NCBI GenBank assembly: GCA_002689565.1
Contig: NZGQ01000045.1
Span: 1-6,739, forward strand
Direction: 5' to 3'
Source of the DNA: Methanobacteriota archaeon
GTDB taxonomy: Archaea > Thermoplasmatota > Poseidoniia > Poseidoniales > Poseidoniaceae
DNA: 6,739 bases
The position numbers were made by a program, and so were the translations under genes. The notes beneath the pieces are model-generated. The model was not told the DNA's origin and did no database searches. It was given only the letters and a program-made list of their open reading frames with translations. The first letter of the stretch is position 1, and every line of letters starts with the position of its first letter. Positions 1 through 4,600 of this stretch are shown here, piece by piece.

Positions 1-1
1 A

Positions 2-1054
2 GAAGTGTCGGTAATAATGACACCTTCAGCTCAAGAAATTATCACACCTATGGCAGTCAGATGGGCATCTCAAGGAGAAGTCATTACTGATTGGGATGGA
101 GATTTGTCAGGATTATCTGGTTTCGATGCTGTCCTTGTAACACCTGCAACACGCAATATAATCGCTTCATTTGTCCACGGACTAATGAACGGTCCACTAC
201 TGATGGCTCTATCAGCCGCAAGAGGGAGAGGTTGCCCGATAATGATGGTGCCTTCTATGCACAACGATCTCGCTCATGATCCAGTAACTGAAGATTTAGT
301 AGTACAGTGTGTCAAATCAGGAGTGAAGGTTCTTTGGGGTGCTGAGGAGGAAGGCAAAAGAAAGACTCCAAACCATGAGGAAATTGTTGCTAGATTAGGT
401 AATCTTGTCAACAATAATTCAACGTCTGTAGTGATTACACTCGGTGCAACTCGAACAGCAATTGATGATATTCGCTACGTGCAAAATACCTCAAGTGGTT
501 ACACTGGATACATGATTGCAAGCGAACTATATCGACATGGAATGGATATTACATGCGTAAGTGGTGTCACAACAATAGACAAACCGAGTTGGCTTTCTTT
601 AGACATAGAATGTCCAGATCCAGATGACATGCTTGAAGAATTAAAGGCACTGACAAAGGATAACATCGATGTTTGGATCCATTCTGCTGCAGTTTTAGAT
701 TATGTAATTCCAGACCCAGTTGAAGGTAAAATTGCATCACTACAGGGTGACCTCGATATTCAACTGAAGGAAGGTGCAAAGCACATTACCGAATTGAGAG
801 AATCATGTAATGGAGCAGTACGAATTGGTTTCAAATTAGAAAGCGGAATCAAGCAGAAAGATCTAGTTCACAGAGCACACGCTCAAATTCAATCTGCAGG
901 AATGACAGCAACTATTGCTAACAGAATGGAAGACTATGGCAAGGAAGGTAAACCAAGAGGTTGGCTTGTAGACTCTCATGGAGCACATTTCATTCTTGAA
1001 ACTGAACAAGATATGTGTAATGCAATCCGCTCCGTAATTGAAAACAATAGGTGA
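2..1054 (+). CDS. coaBC: Bifunctional phosphopantothenoylcysteine decarboxylase / phosphopantothenate-cysteine ligase (CoaBC, Dfp), 5'-truncated
   Basis: In coenzyme A synthesis CoaB joins 4'-phosphopantothenate to cysteine using a nucleotide, and CoaC, an FMN protein, decarboxylates the product to 4'-phosphopantetheine. The frame is open to the left edge and reads E-V-S-V-I-M-T-P-S-A, the usual second beta strand of CoaC. The GTG at 5 is therefore an internal Val, and roughly 35 N-terminal residues, including the first FMN-binding loop, lie outside. Counting from that Val as 1: PATRN (47-51) matches the PATAN motif and PSMHNDLAHDP (83-93) the PxMNxxMW motif. The CoaB half starts near 140 with LGATR (146-150), NTSSGYTG (161-168, N161 matching the conserved Asn), SAAVLDY (227-233), GKIAS (241-245) in place of KxKK, IGFKLES (274-280) and IANR (304-307). 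The expected active-site His and clamp Cys of CoaC are not visible. The ending TGA overlaps the trmY start. Family assignment is firm; full CoaC activity is less sure. Confidence 0.93.
   Translation, partial: EVSVIMTPSAQEIITPMAVRWASQGEVITDWDGDLSGLSGFDAVLVTPATRNIIASFVHGLMNGPLLMALSAARGRGCPIMMVPSMHNDLAHDPVTEDLVVQCVKSGVKVLWGAEEEGKRKTPNHEEIVARLGNLVNNNSTSVVITLGATRTAIDDIRYVQNTSSGYTGYMIASELYRHGMDITCVSGVTTIDKPSWLSLDIECPDPDDMLEELKALTKDNIDVWIHSAAVLDYVIPDPVEGKIASLQGDLDIQLKEGAKHITELRESCNGAVRIGFKLESGIKQKDLVHRAHAQIQSAGMTATIANRMEDYGKEGKPRGWLVDSHGAHFILETEQDMCNAIRSVIENNR
1051..1054 (+). promoter_or_regulatory. GTGA stop-start overlap coupling coaBC to trmY
   Basis: The last base of the final sense codon of coaBC and its TGA stop form GTGA, whose first three bases are the trmY GTG start. 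The upstream bases are A-rich with no purine run resembling a strong ribosome binding site. A terminating ribosome re-initiating on the same message is the simplest reading. The overlap is seen directly; coupling is inferred. Confidence 0.7.
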
Positions 1055-1650
1055 TTTTTCTGCGTCGGTTCGCCATTGTAGGAACTCGAGCAATGGCTAA
1101 GGGAAAGTTACCACTTAATGACCTGGCTGGAGGAGCAGGTAGGATGGATGTCCTGATTAGGGCTCTCATGTCATCGATTCTAACAAGCCATGGAATGAGA
1201 AAAGACGTAGAATTCACAATGATATTACTTGGAGGACCTGGGCCTGCTAGACGTATCAAATTTGTATCAAATGAACTCAAAGGAATCCATGCTGAAGAAA
1301 GAGCGGTAGCAGGAAAAATAGCAACTGTGATCAAGGAGCCTATGCCCCCAAGAGGACACTGGATAGAAAGGAGCCCTGGTATCTATGACGGAGGTGGAGA
1401 TTTAGACATGACACTGGATGAATGGGGATGTCCAATCATCAGGTTAGAAGCAGATTCTCCAATTCTATATTCAGGCCAACTACCCGCCAATTTTGAGATT
1501 GATGACATTGGATTTATTCTTGGAGATGACACGACACTTGAATCTGAGAGAGGCATTCCAAGAAGCCTAGGCAAGAACTGGTTGCAGGGACATACTTGTA
1601 TCTCCATCATACACTTCCTTCTCGACGAAGGAGTGAATCTTGAATTTTAA
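1051..1650 (+). CDS. trmY: tRNA (pseudouridine(54)-N(1))-methyltransferase TrmY
   Basis: A SPOUT-superfamily methyltransferase (DUF358) that uses S-adenosylmethionine to methylate N1 of pseudouridine 54 in the tRNA T-loop, giving m1-Psi54, the archaeal counterpart of ribothymidine. The 199 residues match the family length. Visible blocks: RRFAIVGTRA (5-14), GAGRMDVLIR (28-37) followed by SHGMRKDV (46-53), GGPGPARRIKF (61-71), NELKGIHAEER (74-84), SPGIYDGG (108-115), the SAM-site strand and loop GFILGDD (154-160), and the C-terminal LGKNWLQGHTCISIIH (173-188) that forms part of the trefoil knot. The GTG start overlaps the coaBC stop. The next possible start, ATG at 1093, would remove the first conserved beta strand, so GTG is preferred. 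No clear Shine-Dalgarno sequence precedes it, which suggests translational coupling to coaBC. The stop lies 22 bases from that of the convergent surface protein gene. Confidence 0.95.
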   Translation: MIFLRRFAIVGTRAMAKGKLPLNDLAGGAGRMDVLIRALMSSILTSHGMRKDVEFTMILLGGPGPARRIKFVSNELKGIHAEERAVAGKIATVIKEPMPPRGHWIERSPGIYDGGGDLDMTLDEWGCPIIRLEADSPILYSGQLPANFEIDDIGFILGDDTTLESERGIPRSLGKNWLQGHTCISIIHFLLDEGVNLEF

Positions 1651-1681
1651 TCAATAATGCGAAACAATTGGATTATTGATT
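1649..1681. terminator. 10-base perfect inverted repeat between convergent genes (possible bidirectional 3'-end hairpin)
   Basis: AATCAATAAT at 1649-1658 is the exact reverse complement of ATTATTGATT at 1672-1681, with a 13-base loop. It spans the entire gap between trmY and the surface protein gene. The left arm includes the last two bases of the trmY TAA and the right arm includes the whole opposing TAA. Being symmetrical, it would form in transcripts from either side. The stem is very AT-rich with a single G-C pair, and no T-run follows in either direction, so it is not a classical intrinsic terminator. It could mark or protect 3' ends. Function is inferred. Confidence 0.4.
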
Positions 1682-4600
1682 CCACTTCGTCCATTCAGTA
1701 CCTGAACCGGCAGTCCTGTACCAATTTTCTCCGTTGAACTGTACCCACTCGTAACCATGTTGGTCTGGTTGACCCACTTGATTAATCGGAGGACTTGTAG
1801 GAACCACCGCAGGTTGAGTTTGTACTGGTTGTGGAGCCACGGCATATGTTTGATGATGTTGAGCCTGGATTGGTTCTTGATGTTGTGAGACTTCTGTCGT
1901 TGGCATAACTGAATTATCGTATGACTTTAATTCCTGACTGACTGAATTATCAACCGCTTCTAAAGTTAAGTCTCCAGAATCAGGACCTTTTCTTCTGACT
2001 AATACTACTGCCAATATTACAACTAAAAGGACAAACGCCCCAATTCCAACAATTGTTGTAGTAGACATACCATCTGACTTGCTCGAATCTTTGGTTTTGT
2101 CTACAATATCTTCCTCGCTGTCACTATCTTGATCTTGGTCATCATCTAAATCATCTAAATCATCTACATTTGTTCCATTTGTATCAGTTTCGTTATTATC
2201 CAAAACTTGTTCTAACGAATTAAATGAAAGCATCAGACCATATTGCGACAGACCGCTTGAAACAGTAACGGGAACATCATGCATACCCATTGGTATATCA
2301 TCCCACACAATAGTACAATCACCATCGATTCTTTGTCCTTGAAGTGGCATATCTAAACTACAATCATATGATGTAGAATTTTCTAAACTGACCACAACTT
2401 GAATAATCGCATTATCTCCTTCAGTTCCCTCCCAAGATGTTGCACTAGCTTGTATTCTTACTATTGGTTCATCTACCGGATATACAATTATTGTCACGCT
2501 CATAGTGCTAGTCGCACCTCTAGCATCATCAACCTTGACATCTACAGTGTAAGAACCAGAATTAAGAGGAGCCCACCAAACTTCCCAGGTATTTTCATCT
2601 AATATCATACCGTTTGGTGCGTTTAGTAATTGGATTGTTAGATTGTCATTTTCTGCATCTGTAGCTGTGACACTAAATCCTGCCATCCCTCCTTCAACAA
2701 CAACAATTTCTGGAATGTCATCTATGACTGGTGGTGTATTAGGTTGGTCATTTACTGTAAGGTTGTAACTATACCTAAGCGGTAGAATCCATGTCGATTC
2801 TACAAGGATTGTAATTTCATGAGTTCCAACGTCAGACATACCTGTCGCCATTGATATCTCTCCTGTCAATGAATCTATTGTCAATCCAGTCGGTCCTTCT
2901 TCAATTGAATATGTAAGTGCGGCTTGCAGATACCAACCTCTGTTAGAAGACTGAACCCAATGGGCAGCTTCAAATGTAGTTTCGTAGGTATCTCCTGCCA
3001 TAACTGATGTCGATGGTTGTTGGAAAACAACAGGTTCTGAGTCTATGAATGCCCATAGCCAATATCCACCACCTTCACCTTGAAGGTGAATCTGGTAATT
3101 TCCACCTTCTGCATCTGCGAATATGAAGTTACCATCATCATTTGGATAAATCATATTTCCACTAGGATCTACCGCCCACGCATTGAGGCTGTAAGCGCCA
3201 GATAAATTGAACAGATTATCGGTAGTACCGAAAGAGACTACAACTGGTAAGTTTGGTAGAATTTCAATAATCCAACTATCTGTATCATCAACCACCCCTA
3301 TCTCTGAAAACACGATTTCCTCAAACGGCATAATTGGAGAATCTACCCTTTCTTCAACGATAACAGAATAATTAGCTCTTCCTGAAAACGAGTAAATTGT
3401 CAAAAATACTGTACCCATTCCAGACGCGTTTATCTCCAGATGAGCACCCTCACTAGCATTTGAAATATCAATGAAATAATAACTTTGATTTTCATCTTCA
3501 GGGTACCATTCTACGTAAACTAGTCCATCGATTGTGCGATCAAAATCAATCCAAACATCCTGAACTTCTCCATCGAAAACCTCCCATGTTAACATATCGG
3601 TGTTATCTTCATTGCCATCAATCCACCCGGCATGGTAACCCAAATCTAGCAAACTAGCGTTGGAATAATCATCATCTGGTGTGTGGTATGAAGGTAATTC
3701 CCAAATGTGTATCTGGTATTGTCCATTTACTAGGTGAGGGTTCTCGTAACCGTATATTGCAACACTAATTTCAAAGAAACCGGTTGTTAACGGAGATACC
3801 GATGTCTCTAGAATATTAGAGTTTGGAGCAGACTCTGCTAAGTAAAATTCACTCCAATCTGACTTTGCAACATCCATAAAGATTGACAATGAATCATTTG
3901 ATTTTTCATCTGAACTAAAGTCACCAAACAACTCAACTGTTACAGCATATGATTTTCCAGCCGTTAGATATGCCTCATAACAGGACCCTGAATAATCTGG
4001 ACCTTGACTTAAGTAAGGTACGAGTTGGTCGGTTACTGGTTCCCCATCTATGACTAAGTTGGGCGGATACATCATAGCAGGATCATATCCATAATCCCAA
4101 CAATTTGGGTTTGAGTCTTCAATGTAACTCGAATTCACACCAATCCAATTACTTGTTGCTGAATTCCAGTTTTCAACTTTAATCATGTAAACCTCAGAAG
4201 ACTGAGATAATGTATTAATCCACCATGTATCATTTGAGAAAGATTGAGTAAATGTTGCTAATTTTTGTGTTCCAGTACTATCGTACAAAGCGACATCATT
4301 GATTTCTTGTCCTTCAAATTCAAGACTGAAACTACGACCTGGCTCTGGATGAATTGAATACCATACACTTTCCATCGGATCTAAATCAATGGCTGAAACA
4401 CCATCTTGCCCAATGTAAATTGGGGTCGCTAGTTCCGGTGTACTTTGATCAGTAATAGTCTGGGAGGACCAATTTACAGATTGCATCAATAACAATTCCA
4501 AGTCATACCGATTTGACATAGCTGCAGGATCAAACGCAAAGAAGGATAATCTCCCAGTAGCGTATCCGTCGTCGTCTGCAAACATTTTAGACAAACCTAT

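Noticed and set aside
5..7. GTG as the start codon of coaBC
   Set aside because: The frame is open to the left edge and the reading E-V-S-V-I-M-T-P-S-A aligns with an internal beta strand of CoaC, so the gene begins outside the window.
990..1334. 114-residue open frame on the - strand opposite the coaBC/trmY junction
   Set aside because: It lies antisense to two well-recognised genes, and its composition looks like a shadow frame without recognisable motifs.
5..1650. Several other open frames of 60-76 residues opposite or inside coaBC and trmY
   Set aside because: All overlap conserved coding sequence in other frames and show no domain, start context or independent support.
1649..1681. Classical intrinsic terminator
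   Set aside because: The stem is almost entirely A-T with no T-run on either side; only a weaker 3'-end hairpin call is justified.
1651..1845. 64-residue - strand frame overlapping the tail of the surface protein gene, and similar frames at 2399-2602 and 4924-5112
   Set aside because: They are embedded in the long, domain-rich frame, and their translations are low-information shadows.
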